Counted from the first letter of the stretch, positions 1-13,257 are shown. The stretch: DNA of 64,000 bases from Allacma fusca (GCA_947179485.1 OX359250.1:3927661-3991660), one strand, 5' to 3'. Notes: generated from the letters alone by a model not told the origin. Made by a program: numbers and translations.

Positions 1-119
1 ACTCCAACTCCGATTCTTACGGCAGTTGAGCTACTACAAGCAGAGCAAGGAATCGTCAAATTCCTCTACGGGCAACATTACGGGCAGGAGATAAAGTTTA
101 TCAGGAGCAAACATAAACT

Positions 120-1430
120 TCACAATATGTCTCCATTGTTGGCCCTAAATCCCTTCCTGGATCAAATTGGACTTATGAGGATGGACGGGCGCCTACTTAT
201 GATCTTACTTACGACCAAAGGCATCCCATTCTGCTCCCGAGACACCACAAGACAGATCTCAATGTGCAACAGCAACAAATCCGAACAAAGGATGTTTATA
301 TAAAACTGGAACGGGTATAAATTTATGAGGTAAAATTTCACGTATATTGGTTCTAGCAGGCGTAAACCACTTTTTATCTGCGCAATTAAGGACTTGTAAC
401 ATGTACTGTGATTGCAGGATGATTGAATTTTCATATTTCACATACAATAATATCTTCAAGGTCATGAAGTGTTGCCGGATACGGCGGGATCTGGCTGGTT
501 GTAGCAAGGGATGCGTCATTCCTTGGGAATATCTCGTCCTCTGAAACATCGAAATGACATTCGTCGTTGGCTTCAATTAAATCATGTAAACATCGTGGTG
601 GAATATACTCCGCTACAGTCAAATGCTTGCCAATCATTTTTCCATTCCACAGTTCTGCTAATAGCTGCCCTGCTTTAGCAAAATTCCTGTCCCTAATTCG
701 AGGTTTACTGTTTTTCCAAAATTATTTACATGGCTTCCGTAGTGCTTGTGAGGCAATTCAACTGCACAAGGGTGTTTTGACAAAGGTGCCATTCTTCTTT
801 CAACAGGATTACTGGTACTCTGACCTGCAGCTACAAAAATCAAAATAAATAAAATTGTTAATAGCCTGCTCCAATGTTCTTGGATACCGGGGGTTTCATC
901 TGACCCTCCATCTGCTATCTGAATAAGTACATGTTTGCTTAACTGCATTAATCCTACGGGTAAAATAATAGAACTGGCAAAGATAGAAACCGGCGCAAAT
1001 CCTGTGCATGTGATTTAGCCGTACTAGAACCATGCTTCCCTGATCTTACTTCTATGCACGTTATTCCCGAGTATGACATTTTCTTTTCACGAATTAGTAA
1101 TCCAGCGTATACACTTGGCTTTATTCGGCCAGCAATTACGAAGTCGTGGTCAGGTAGTTTTGCCTGGTAGCCCATCCGAATCATAATTGGTTGTTGCTTT
1201 AAGCAGCTACTAATCCTAGAGGAACTCTACACTTATCATATTGGCTTAGAATTATGCATGCTTCAGATCCCAATAATTCCGGTAACTCACTTAAATACTT
1301 CACAGAAGCAGCTGCGAATTGGGTATCTACGTTGTCCTTCCTGAGGTTATTCTGGGGCAACGCAAATTTTACTGGAACAGTAGAAACGTGTCTTCTTGCC
1401 CACACTGGCTTTGAATTTCTTGGCTAAAAT
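120..1430 (-). pseudogene. Degenerate transposon-like protein remnant
   Basis: Broken reading frames on the minus strand (about 1405-1199, 1184-954, 948-658, 637-431 and 576-259) follow one another in the order expected for a single decayed protein. Visible landmarks, N to C, are SQYDKCRVPLGL, LPDHDFVIAGR followed by PSVYAG, a serine-rich GKHGSSTA stretch, ERRMAPLSK with GSHVNN, AEYIPP and PARTNI. From memory these resemble an uncharacterised protein family found in many copies in arthropod and cnidarian genomes and probably spread by a transposon; I could not verify this or assign a superfamily. Stops and frame changes separate the pieces, so it is not functional. The left end may continue outside the window. 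Confidence 0.5.
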
Positions 1431-4209
1431 TTTAAATACAGGCCTGTTTTGCTAATTCGGAATTCGGAAACCTAAGAACACAAAAGAGTTTGATTACACT
1501 TGATTGTGGTCATCTATCAAATATGAATGGGTTTTGAATGCTCCCCGTTTAATGATGAGACCCAAGGTTTTCTTTTGAGCTCAAAAACGCCGTTAAAATA
1601 AACGACAAAACCACCTGGAAGTAAAAAAAATGGAAAGAACAAATACAATCCTAAGCTATGCAACAATATATTTGTTCACTACAGACTTACACATGCGTAA
1701 CATAAAGATTTAAGAGAAATTAAAATTATCAGCAATTATTAACCTTTCCGAAAATCTTGAACTTATACGCGTACTTAAAATTTTAATCGCTCGATTATTA
1801 TTTTCTATTGGAACCAGGGATTGCGCCTTGGTGGGACCACGTATGCTTTCGTTTATCAACTAAGCTCGATTGATATAGTCATAATTTAAAACTAATTGAT
1901 AGAATTATTTCAAATACACGCTGAACTAGCAACAGTTCAAGGTTTCTTAAAAACAAAATGAGTTACATAAGTTTGAAACTTTTTTAATAACATCATAATT
2001 GTCCAATGTACCCCAAATGTAGTATTTTTTTCTGGTTCAATTTAAGTTTGGAAATATTCTTTAAACTTTTTTTTCTGGAAACCACGTTGAAAAATGCTTT
2101 TTATGTCTCCAAAGAACTCCTTCCCGATCTCCCTTGTGAATGAATTGCCGAAACATGGAATTAAAAAGGACAAGATATATCACGGGATTGTCGAATTGCT
2201 ATTCAGTATCGAAAATTATGGAAAAACTAAATTCGATTTCAGTAGTAAGAATCATAACCTAGTCCCTAAGGGTACTCCCAATTCCATCACATGATGGATT
2301 TTACAGGGTAACTTATTTAAGCAGTAGAATTTTAAATCCATTTGCAATTGCGAATTTTCGGGATGAAAGTAGGAAATTGTTAAGTACTACTTCAATTGGT
2401 GGCACGGGATATAAATGTGCGGAGTTCAAAAAATCAAAACAAGGATCAATTACCTAAACTAAGGAGCTCTTACAAAACTTCCGTAAGTATGAACCCCGTT
2501 CGAAGTGTCTCACATCACCGGCGGTCGTCTGCCATAGTGTTAACTCACACTATATCAAGAATTACCTTTATTAATCTCAGCTGGTTTAATTTTATTGCTG
2601 GCCTATTAATCTTTTGGCTCGTTGGCTTTATTTCATCAGAACGTTCTGGATGCTTTGATTTCAAAAGTTCAAACTCTGTTTTTTGACTGCACTAGCTATT
2701 CGATTAATTTGCTGTGTTCTCTTTTTTGAGTTTTCCAATTTGATTCTTAAAGTTGTCAGCTCACCCTTCTGAGTATCATTCAGCCCCGTATTGCCAATTG
2801 AAATTTTTTCGTGTAATCCAACTTCTTCGCGGCAGCGTTCGCACTGTACATATGTGCACTTACTTTCTATTCCGCTGGTTTTGAGCTCACATTAGCATGA
2901 CACAGCTCTGGCTAAGATGCTGAATCTTCAAAACCAGAATCTGGTACCAATACGAAAAAATCAGCCTCAGTCTTATCTAAATTACCGTTTCCTGTGGAAT
3001 TATGAATTTCTACTTCTGGTACCGTGTTGACTTCGACGTTGTTCTGCTATGAATTAATTCTTTGAAATAGCTTTTGAATTGACGTGAGTATTGGTTTTGG
3101 TTTTAATTTAATCTTCAACTCAAGCACATTTAATTTTGCTCCGGCTGCATCAGAGTTGAATTTACTGGCCTCCCACTTATAATGCATCATTTGCTCAGAA
3201 TTCTGGCCTGCGATTAATAAAAGTTGCTATAATGACTGCAATACAACTGTAAATTTTACACTATCGACAACTTTGCATGATGAGACTATCATTACGCACT
3301 ATTTGTAATTAATTGTTTGTATGCTTACTTGTCTTTTCTGGATAATCCAGCTGCCATGTTTTCGTTAGCTTGAAATATTGATCACCTTCAGCACTTTTGC
3401 CCAGTTTGTCAAAATATCAAGTGAATAATTTGAAACAAATTGTGTGCATTTGGCTACTGTTCAATTTTTAAAAATCAAGACAAATCATCATCAGCTATAA
3501 GTTAAAATACGCTTGTGAAATTTAAGAATGAATTGGTTACTAAACATCAATGACCTGTTCACGTACAGTCCATGTTCATTGTCTCGTTATATTTCCGAAA
3601 ACGTACGAAGGATAATGCCAGCATTTGTCGTTATTGCTAAATTTTCAAATTAAGCATAGATGGAGTCGGTGACGTCACTTTCCCAACCAACCACCCTACT
3701 AATACGTCATGTCTCATTTTAGATTTTACCATCCACCCACTAAAATATGGCGGCATTTGTGAGCCCCTTATCGAGTTTCAAACCCCAGTTTGCAAAATAT
3801 TCATTTCTTGCCCGCGTATTGACAGTTAGCTTAAATGCTTTAAAGAATTTCCACGCCACCCTGCCTTTTAAATTTGTTTGTACTGTTGAAACTCCATTAC
3901 CACGTCGAAAAAAATTAAGAATTTGTCGAAAGTCTCCTCCTTAAATGATTAATTTCCCACCAAAGCGTTTAGTAATGTCGATGATTTCTTAAATAAGTCG
4001 TAACTACATTAAGACTGAACTTGCTAACCGTCGTACATTCATCCCAAATAATGACTTATAACTTGTGAATTCGAGCATCTGCAGAACAAATTCGATGTAC
4101 TTTCGCTATTAGCATACGAAGGAATAATAAACTGAGAATGACATGTTCTTCCACCCTTCAAAAGAGTCGCAACAATTCCTGTTGGTGCACCCGCTATATT
4201 GCTATACAC
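1431..4209. other. No supported gene; decayed coding-like sequence
   Basis: No gene is supported here. Short open stretches at 2094-2294 and 2396-2686 (plus) have no recognisable domain. On the minus strand about 3200-2690 reads in pieces as a charged, coiled-coil-like protein with many stops; it may be the N-terminal part of the remnant at 120-1430, on the same strand, but this is only inference. A CRE-like palindrome TGACGTCA lies at 3670-3677, upstream of a 65-codon open frame at 3747-3944, with nothing further to make it a promoter. Confidence 0.4.
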
Positions 4210-6756
4210 TGATTGTCATGAAGTAAATGACCTCGTTCATAATTCATCAATCTGCATTATGGCTTAACCCTAATATTAAGAAACTTATACATAGGAAAAA
4301 CAATCTAAAGAAAATTGCAAGCAAAACTAAATGTGGTGAGGCTTGGAATGAATACAAAAGTGCTCCAAATCATGCTACAATGCAAATACGTAAGGCCAAG
4401 TCAAACTACTTTAAATATAAATTTAATCAGTGTAAAACTCCAAAGCAATCCTGGGACACGTTAAGAACCTAACAGGACAGAAAATGTGCACTACCAATAT
4501 TACTGAACTACATGGTACTAATACTAATATTGTTATCACAGATAAAAATGAAATGTCAAAACACCTTGCAAATGGATTTGTCCTAAAACATGACAATATT
4601 GACGGGTACCTTTTAGAATTAAGTAATGAAGTGAAAAATCATGCTAACTCTTATATTCCTGTTACGGCAGAAGAAGTGTCCAAACTAATACAATGTACTA
4701 GAGGTAAAAATTATGCGGGATTCAAAAATATCCCTAGCAAAATAATTAAAATGTTCCCTGAAATCTTCTCACCCGTCCTAACAGACCTATTTAATCACGT
4801 ACTCAAAACAGGATGTTTCCCCCTAAGTTGGAAAAATTCAATAATTACCCCAGTCCTGAAACCTTAAGCGAACAAATACATACCCAAATCATACCGCCCA
4901 ATATCCATCCTTCCCTTCCTGTCCAAAATATTCGAATCAATAATTACAAGGCGTATAATTAATTTTGTTGAAGAGCGTAAATTACTCTCGAGAATTCAAT
5001 ACGGATTCCGCAAACAAAAATCAACTCTGCATGCACTCATAGAATTAACACACAAAGTATAGGAAGCACTAGAGAGAAACTTGTATGTTGCAGGATTATT
5101 TGTTGACCTATGTAAGGCATTCGATAGTATTAGATATGATAATCTAATTTGTAAGCTAAGAAATAGATATAATTTACCTAACTATCTCATTTTTATCTTG
5201 TGTAGCTACCTAACTGGAAGAACGTTTAATGTCAAGCTTGGAAAATATGTATCTAACTACTTTAGTCTTAATGGTGGAGTCCCTAAAGGAATCGTGCTGG
5301 TCCCTATATTGTTCATACTTTTCTTTGATGACATAAGTGATGTAGTAAATGACTCAACATTATATGCGGACGACCTTGGCAGTGTATGTACAGCCAGTGA
5401 CTCAGATATGTTAAAAGTTTAACTTAAAAAAACCCCTAAGCAATGTAAACAAATGGTGCCAGAGTAATGATATGGAAATTAATTTCTCGAAAACCTTATT
5501 TGTGAACTTTTGCAAGCCCAGATCAAAAATACGGTATAACTTCAATGATATTACTTGCAATGGTAACACAAGAAACGAATCTGACTCTTTCAAGTACTTG
5601 GGAATACAGATCCATAAATCCCTCCAATTTACCAAACATGCTAACTATGTTAACAACCGTATCTCCTTTAAATGTGCAAAACTAGTTATGTACAAAAAAC
5701 TAATTGACCCTAAAATATGACCAATTGTATTCAACCCACTTGTCTTCTCTCAGATAGACTGGCTTTCCCATCTGGGGAGCAGTCAGTAATTCAGAGCTTC
5801 AAAAATGCCAAAACACTATAGACCATTTCCTAAAATGTATTACGTTGAAGGGATAATATTTACGTTATAGCTACAAAAAACTAATACCTATACAACTTTT
5901 GACAAGACGTAATAAGAGAAAAGCTCAAGACATGAAACCCTTATACGAGAAATTCTCAATTCTGACCCTTTTCGAGAGGTACACTTACTCCATTGCCTCA
6001 ATGAAAAAAATCCTCCTCAGGCAACAAGATAAACTACATTGTCTAGAACATATAGCGCGCACACCTTCTGAAAGAGCCACTAAACATGCCAATTTATTTC
6101 GTATCCTAGTCCGCTCTACATTCTTTAAAAACTCCTACCAATATCGTGCCGCAAAAATTGGAATTTAATCCCTAATACTATACATTACATTATAATATTA
6201 AGGATTTTCAATACGAACTTAATATTTGCTTTATCAGTAAACGGCAATAGATTAGAAATGACTAATGTTACGACATAATGATGTTGAGACATTGACATGA
6301 AGTCATTCTTTGTAATGTGCATGATAACCGAATATTATTTGGTATGATACATCTGATATTGTGTAATCATGTAAGTAAGTAATATTGTGCTTACTCTGCA
6401 TAATTAGAATCATATATAAACGAGAGTGAACTTGTATGAGAGGAATTAAGAATTAGATCCGAGAGAATAAAGCTAACTCTTGAATGAGAACAAGCTACGG
6501 AGAGATGAGCGTTAGCCTCATCTCTCACATACAGTACATCATTTGATCCCGTACTCATCTCACAGCCAGCGAGCCCCATTCCACATAGCTCACACTCACT
6601 CATCTTGCTATATCTCCGATTCCCCATCCCCCCATAACACTAATTATATCTTACTTTAGTAAATATTGTATAATTCTCTATCACTGGAAATCAGTGCTCT
6701 GCACTGTGTTGATTTGACCAAATAAAACAATTACATTACATTACATTACATTACAA
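4210..6756 (+). mobile_element. 5'-truncated non-LTR retrotransposon (LINE)
   Basis: A LINE copy that begins in the linker between endonuclease and reverse transcriptase, so the endonuclease is missing (5' truncation is usual for target-primed insertion). The reverse transcriptase and thumb follow to about 6168, then a 3' UTR with AATAAA at 6721-6726 and a terminal ATTAC microsatellite at about 6730-6755. A short tandem 3' tail instead of poly(A) is known for several LINE clades. The clade is uncertain; the RT resembles the Jockey/CR1 group. No target-site duplication was identified. Confidence 0.85.
4227..6168 (+). pseudogene. LINE reverse transcriptase, inactivated
   Basis: The pieces in order are a basic linker (4227-4472, with KLIHRK and IRKAKSNYFKYKFNQC), an RT N-terminal part (4484-4867, ending in WKNSIITPVLKP), RT motifs around SYRPISILPFLSKIFE (about 4885-4945), FVDLCKAFDSI (about 5100), GVPKGIVLVPILF (about 5275) and the catalytic box YADD at 5363-5374. 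A thumb-like region follows at 5472-5720 (FKYLGIQIHKS), with a C-terminal part at 5899-6168. Nonsense codons at 4865-4867 and in the 5060s, and frame changes near 5420 and 5720, show it is dead. YADD and the first catalytic aspartate are still visible. Confidence 0.85.
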
Positions 6757-8209
6757 TGTTTTGTAAAGAAATATTTTTCGACTACACCCTGGTCTATTTA
6801 GGTGAATACTATAATCTTCAGAATTTCCTGATTCAAGTTTTAACAACATAATCTACAACTGACTTTTGACTCTCATTCAAAGTGTTATAGTTTAATAATA
6901 ACAATATAGTAAATTAATAACATAAAAATAAGTTTATCTTTTTTAAAAACTTGGAAGATATCACAAATACTTGCCATTCTGGTAGATTAAAATCTCCCCG
7001 ATTTTCCATGGATCTTCAATATAGTTTGTATATCCTGCAATGCCAACTGCTATGATACGGTACCACTTATCTATTTAAAATATTCAATCAAATGTTCTTT
7101 AAAATGAGTACGAGCTTCCAATACATTTGCTGGTCATCCAAAGACTTAGTTAAGTTGTCTTAACTACATAGACATTTGATTTGCTAAGGCTTCACTCATA
7201 CAATGATAACACTGGTCGTCGTTTTCCAATAAATTAAGTTTGATACATGCCTTTTTGAAACTCGTAAATATATTTAAAGATATATTTGACATCTTTAACT
7301 GACGAACAGCCCTAAACGTTTATAAATTATATTTATGTAAAATATACTGAGGAACAGTATGATAATTTGTGAACATGGTTTTACCCTTTACAAATTTTTA
7401 ACCCATCACTAGGGCGTTTCTATAAACGATATCCGTCGGCAGACGTATCTGTTTGATCTTGGAAATCATTTTTTGCATTTCCCATTTTCCTTACATAGTG
7501 AAGAACATGGAGCGTGCCTCATATGCTGATTAAAGATTTCAAACGCCTTGGTGTACTTAAGGGGTTAGGTATTTTGGCAAACAATTTTAGAAACATTTCT
7601 TCTAGATCTTTCAACTCTAGATCGTCACCAATCCAAAGTAGATGTGCATGTGGGAGTCCTCTCTTTTGAAACTCAAAAGTTTAACAAAATGCCTTACTTT
7701 CTCCCAAAATATCCGATTTGTGTGTCATTAAAGATATCTTTCAGTTTTAGTCTAAACACGCGCGGGAATGAATTAGGGCAATCTTGAGTTGTGCGCCCAG
7801 TGTTTCGTTCCTGAAACGGAAATTTCCATTTCGCTTCAGTTCTTTTCAATTGGTTCCCTATAAATTTCAGTGCAGTTTCAAGTTTAGCTCAAACCAATGT
7901 TTTAGAACGACTGAAACAAACGAAACCGTTTCATTGAGAACGTGTTTCAGACGTTTAAATTCAATTAAAATCTGCCAGTAAAAATGCTTTGAACATGGAA
8001 AATGATTGAAGTTACACTAACTACCCAAGGCTAGATTTACCTTTAGATGTATGCCCGACGTTGTAGAAACTTAAGACAGTGATTGACAAACAATTATACA
8101 GTGATTACTGGGCCGCATAGCTATTCATGAGCTCCCCAAGTCCAGTCTATTATATTCCTACTAAAACAAGGAAATCTGTTCCAGTACCGTTGTATTCAAG
8201 ATTACTGTT

Positions 8210-8255
8210 CAAGTCAAGTCTAGCCTCAAGTCAAGTCTAGCCTCAAGTCTAGTCC
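8210..8255. repeat. 17-bp tandem repeat
   Basis: The unit CAAGTCAAGTCTAGCCT occurs twice exactly (8210-8226 and 8227-8243), followed by a partial third copy to 8255. The CAAGTCAAG word resembles the motif that fills the element at 19035-20174, but no terminal inverted repeats or target duplication were seen here. Confidence 0.8.
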
Positions 8256-9261
8256 ACAATATATGTGTCACCAGATATTTAAGCTTCACAAAAATGAATT
8301 ATTTGACTTACTTTAATCAAACCACTTTAAATATTCAACATCCCAGTTTCAATGCTGACTGCACTGGGTAACAGAAGACCTCACATAAAGGATTTTCATC
8401 GGCCAGTGTTTCTTTTTTGTTGTATAGCTTGCCCAAAATTTAGCATACACGATTAATTCATCAAATCGCTTGTTGATGCTCTGTGTGCTCGTCCTTTATC
8501 TGACAGCTATCAAATATATATCAAAAACACTCGCAGAGAACCCTAGAATATTAATCAAATGTAGTTTCTTTGAAACTGCGAGATTGTGGAAACGATTCTT
8601 GAAGTTTCTTGTACTTTCCGGCAGGCCTGTCTGTAAACCATAATTTATTTAGTACAATATAAAATGGTTACCTTGCAATTTAAAGACATTTAGTTTCATT
8701 TGGATCCAATGCTGTTGCTAGAATGTATTCTGGTTTTCGCAGTAATGGCTCAAATCGGGGTTGTATGTGTTTCTAATTTCAAATTTTCACCAATGCTGCT
8801 AATAATTTGTATGGATAAAAGGATTTAAATTAAGGCTTTAACTCCACTGCAAGAATGTTGTTCAAATTTTCATTAAGCTGTTTGTAGTAGAAATAGTAAA
8901 ATAACGCCGCCATGAGTAACTGCGTTACTAACCTTTATTATTCGAAACGATGCCGATCATCGAAGATCGATCACCGAAACATCGAAGATGTAATTTCGTC
9001 AGATTGTAATTAATCAGTGGCCTGGCCTAAAGGGTGTCAGAATAAGAATTAATTCCTGTATCAAATCAAAAATCATGTTTCGTTATTTTTCGAGGAAGCG
9101 TTCTCGTCTGAGCTGTTGAAAGTTGAATGAGACTTTTCTAATAGTTCCCGAACGGCAATGAAAACTATTATGGCAGTTTCATTGCAATAGCCGCAGGCGG
9201 AAGGATAATTGATCACACATCCGATGGGGGTTATTGCTTACATGGACAATTGTATCATTGC

Positions 9262-9293
9262 AGCGGTCCGCTACACCCTAGTGTAGGACCGCT
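9262..9293. repeat. Short perfect-armed hairpin
   Basis: AGCGGTCC (9262-9269) pairs with GGACCGCT (9286-9293), and inside it TACAC (9272-9276) pairs with GTGTA (9281-9285). This makes a 13-bp stem with a two-base bulge and a four-base loop. It is far more GC-rich than its surroundings. No function is assigned; it could be the end of an unrecognised mobile element. Confidence 0.7.
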
Positions 9294-9690
9294 GAGAGAA
9301 ACCAAATTATGCTCAGTTTGTATTTACGGCAGCTAAGAAGCGTCGTCCATAAGAAAATTGTTGGACTTGATACAGATAATGGCTGTTATGTTATTTCGGT
9401 TACTCTATGATTTTATGGATGGGGAAGTTGATGATGAAATGATATTATGACTGAATACTAAAAGTATATGTATGTCCATTTCAACAAAAAATAACCATGA
9501 CACAATAAATTACAATGTGTCAAAGACAGATGAATAGGCTTGGGATTTTGCGAAAAATGCGAAATCCTAAAAACGATTAGTTACGATACTACTCCCATGG
9601 GGGTGAAACGTAACCCCAGATGTCTGTAGAATCCTAAAATGAAAAAAACAAATTGCGAAATTTGCGAAATGGGAAGTATAACCGCGAAAT

Positions 9691-9779
9691 ATTGAATCAC
9701 ATTACAAAATACTGAATCAGATTACAAAATACTGAATCAGATTACAAAATACTGAATCACATTACAAAATACTGAATCT
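9691..9779. repeat. 20-bp tandem repeat
   Basis: About four and a half copies of a 20-bp unit (ATTACAAAATACTGAATCAG, last base G or C) lie inside the left subterminal region of the hAT relic. Near identity between copies suggests recent local expansion. Confidence 0.85.
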
Positions 9780-10078
9780 TGTAAATATTTTGCATAGATC
9801 AGTAATATTTTGGAATGTTTATTATTATATTCGGTGGTACATGTGTCTATTCAACGTACAGCTGACACTCACGCTGTAGAAACGTGCCCTGTCATTTCTT
9901 TCGTGTTTGCATTTCTTTTTTTATTTAAATCCTCTGATTTGTCGCATTGCTTTTACTCAATGATTTTCGTTTCAAATTTAATTTGAAACTGCATTTCTTA
10001 GAGCTTGCAGTAAAATTGAACAATAAAAGTAAATAAGAGAAATGAAAACACAAACAGGTTAAAAAGTCGAGTGTCGAA

Positions 10079-10579
10079 TTGTACAGCTTTAAACAGTTTA
10101 CAGCAGTTTCCGGAAAAAGGACTGATAAATTGTCACTTTATCTCAATAAAAACACCCAGCAAATAAACTCTGGGAAGACGCTTAAATTCTTAATCCTCGG
10201 TTTTTGCCCGGAAAATATTAGGCAAGGCGTTTCATCATCGCTTTTAAAAGTTTCGAGCAGACCAATTCCATTACAAGATTTGGTTCAATATCTTACACTG
10301 AGTGAAATGGAGAATTCGCGTCAAATAGCTGAAGTAGACGTTATTGCATTTGGCTGAAATTTTCTCGAGAATTTTCGTATTTGTCGGAGGTAGCACTAAA
10401 AGTAATTTCCGTAGGTACCTAGCAGTAGCGCTCCAGTTGAGAGAAGCTTTTCTTATTTAAAAAAGCTGCTTGCTCCCCAGCGCCTAAAACTTACCGAAGA
10501 AAATGTTGACTTTCATATGCGTATGGGAATTCACGATTCAACAGTTCAACCAGACAATTTGGATAACAACAACTATTAA
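10079..10579 (+). pseudogene. hAT transposase C-terminal fragment
   Basis: A 92-codon open stretch (10079-10357) is followed, after a frame break, by one ending at TAA 10577-10579. The latter contains APVERSFSYLKKLL and RLKLTEENVDFHMRM. This matches the hAT dimerisation (Dimer_Tnp_hAT) pattern, in which V/P-E-R-x-F-S-x-L-K precedes R..L..EN. The upstream RNase H-like catalytic domain is not recognisable, so this is an internally deleted non-autonomous copy. Confidence 0.75.
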
Positions 10580-10714
10580 GTAATTATTACAATTTCAGCG
10601 ATTCAATGTAACAGAATTTGAGAAATTATCTGCAAAATTTTGCGAAATTTGCAAAAAATAAATTATAATTTGCGAAATTATTACGCAAAATTTAGCGAAA
10701 TATTCCCAAGCCTA

Positions 10715-13130
10715 CAAATTAAATTTCGATTATATTTACGAATGGTGAAGGTCAGTCATCATTTGGACGAGATGAGTTAACTTGCGAGAAGGGAAAAAGG
10801 TTCGCAATAATTTGTTAAATGAATTTTTATACCAATTGACATTCCCACAATTTTCTCGATGGAAGAAATCGGTCGGAACCCTAGGTTAATTACGAGTACA
10901 AAAATTATTGAAATGAAACTAAGAAAAGATCAAATGAATCACTTTATGCAGGTAAACATACACATCAACTTATAGTTGATTGTCATTGTCGTATGGATAC
11001 TAATAGCCTGAATAACCCAGATCTGGTCGATGATTTTTTTCTTCTGAAACTCGTTGTTGAGACGGATTGTAGGCTAAATCACTAATCTAGCTAATTTGAA
11101 TCCGAATGCCTTCCTGATGAGTATTTGTTTAATCTACTGTGAAATTTACCTAGTAGATCTTACCTATTGAATTTGTCTTTGGAATTGTTATCTTATCTTT
11201 TATGGAAAAAGCTAACCTCCAACAACCTTGAACTTATATTTAGTGAATGGGAGACTGAAAGACTCCAATCTCCCATCTACCTATAAAAGCTACAAAATGT
11301 ACATGGCCAAGTGGTCGCTGTTTCAGTTGTTGCACGAGTCGTAACAACAGTAGCAGATCAATATTCTCTCTCACCGTGACTCTGTCACTCACACTGTAGA
11401 TTCTGAGTCTATACTTTTTCTCTTATAAGTAATAAATAGTTACTTTGAATTTTCCTATAAACGAAGGTCGTCATACGTGTAACTTATTCCATGCATTAGT
11501 GATCTACTCACAACATCCTTACAGCATTTCAATCAATCTAAATCTGCAAGAAACACTCGTTCCGAAGATTTAACCTAATTTTTACGAAGGTGTAACTACT
11601 CATATGTTGCATGGTCCTTGCCCTGGATAGTGTATGCAAATTGGTGTGTACACAAAACGTTCTTCAAAAGAATTCATTGCAAACACTGATACAAGTGTGG
11701 ATTTTTCCCCTTTACAGACGTATTAAAAGTAGTATTAGACTAACAAAAGGAAAATGTTTATTAACTAATAAGAATGAAGAGTTCCCTATAACCCATATTT
11801 ACTATCAAAGTATAGCTCACATAAATGTGGAAGTGTGAAATTCAGTAAAAAATGAAATACACGTGTACGAATATCATGAGTGGGCACATATACTATTAAA
11901 TGAAACAAATAGGCATACAAATATACATAGATACAAATCTCGACCAAATAAATCACCATATAAGTGCCAAATATTGAAGTGCGCCGGAAGTAATGTGGGG
12001 TGTTTTTGGAGTTTGGATACAAGATTAATCACATACAATTTACCGTCTTCATATACACAAACCCAATCAACTAACATTATATTACAATGACGGCGATACG
12101 GAGCAAGGGTTACATTAAATGGTTGAATCAAATATGTATGTTGGCAACTTGATCAACTTACTTGAGCAAGAACGCATCTTTATACCAATTTCCGCAAATA
12201 TGTACATATTTCCAAAGTAAAGTCGAACAAGCACTGCAAATAAGTTAATGAAAATGTTATTGAAAGAATGTATAGTGTCAATACATCCAATTTAGAAAGA
12301 TACGCAAAAGGCTTTTGTTATTAATTACACGTTGAACATGATCATTTGATGGTTTCAAAACTGTTAATGGGAACGTAACAATCCATAATGGATGTGTAAA
12401 ACTGAACTCGGTAGAAAATGGTGAGCAATGGTACTACACTCTTGACTAAGCATTAATTTACCAAATACCAACAAAATACAATGGCAGCATATTTGCGGTT
12501 TTATTTGTTTTTAAACCGCCCGCCAATGTATGTTGATTGTTGAATGAATGTTGAGATGTATCAACTTTATAAGAAAAACTCACTGAGGACTTTTACAGAG
12601 AACATTCTGAATATATTTAAGATATACGTGCTGAGTATAAATAGATGTTTTAAACAATAATGTATAAATCATTTGATTTAAAGCAAGAATATAAAATATT
12701 CCCCTAAAACTTGGTGGTGTCTTGTTGTAGTTTTTGCCGTTGCATTACAATTTGTGAAACTTCTGAAAATAATTTTTCTGTCCCAACATACTCTACCATC
12801 CCGCCCGAAACACAAATATGTACACGATGCACATTTTATGAAATGTGTATGGTATAATATAAATAAAAATCCAAATGAGATAGCTGGTATTTGTCCTATA
12901 CAGCATTTGGCTTCAAAGACAAAACTCATTTCGAAATTATTACAATTTACAAACAATTCTGTTGATATTTGGAATTGGCCTTTAACCTTTCTATTTCATT
13001 AGGTAGCTATCTTGCTTTTGTAATTTTCTCTCAATACATTTTCCTAATTGTTCGAGCATCATTAGTACCAACAGTGTTCAATATTATTAGGAAAATTAAA
13101 ATCCAAAAATTTGTATGGTAATTTTATCGT
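10715..13130. other. No supported gene; possible solo LTR
   Basis: No coding gene is supported. At about 11280-11440 a promoter-like arrangement is seen: TATAAAA at 11282-11288 and, about 145 bases on, AATAAA at 11431-11436. This layout is typical of the U3-R part of an LTR, and an unpaired (solo) LTR is one explanation, but ends and target duplication could not be fixed. Open frames at 11611-11838, 11863-12090 and 12754-13002 have no recognisable domain. Confidence 0.3.
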
Positions 13131-13257
13131 ACGATAACATTTTGAATTTCAATCAGAAAATATTGATTTAAATCAAAAAGATCCGATTTAAATCAAATAA
13201 ATCCGATTATTTTGATTTTTTTCAAAATATCAATAAAATCAGCAACCCTCCATATGG
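13131..13257. mobile_element. Possible hAT end fragment with GATTTAAATC motifs
   Basis: Repeated GATTTAAATC-like words (about 13163-13205) end at gcaaccctcc. Read in reverse, this looks like a hAT-type end (GGGTTGC followed by GATTTTATT and repeats). Only one end is visible and no duplication was found, so this is tentative. Confidence 0.35.

Larger units (their letters stand above)
6757..9534. other. No supported gene
   Basis: AT-rich sequence with many stops in all frames. Two small structures stand out and are listed separately: a 17-bp tandem repeat near 8.21 kb and a perfect-armed hairpin near 9.27 kb. An open frame at 7784-7981 has no recognisable domain. Confidence 0.4.
9535..10714 (+). 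mobile_element. Degraded hAT DNA transposon relic
   Basis: The ends are short inverted repeats: TAGGCTTGGGA at 9535-9545 and its reverse complement at 10704-10714. The flanking 8-mers cagatgaa and caaattaa agree at 6 of 8 positions, consistent with a decayed hAT target-site duplication. Both subterminal regions are rich in GCGAAATTTGCGAAA-like words, as expected for transposase-binding repeats. A transposase remnant on the plus strand with a hAT C-terminal dimerisation motif confirms the superfamily. Confidence 0.8.

Noticed and set aside
3660..3944. CRE-like TGACGTCA followed by an ATGGCGGC start as a promoter and small gene
   Set aside because: The 65-codon frame has no signal peptide, domain or splice support, and the palindrome alone is not enough.
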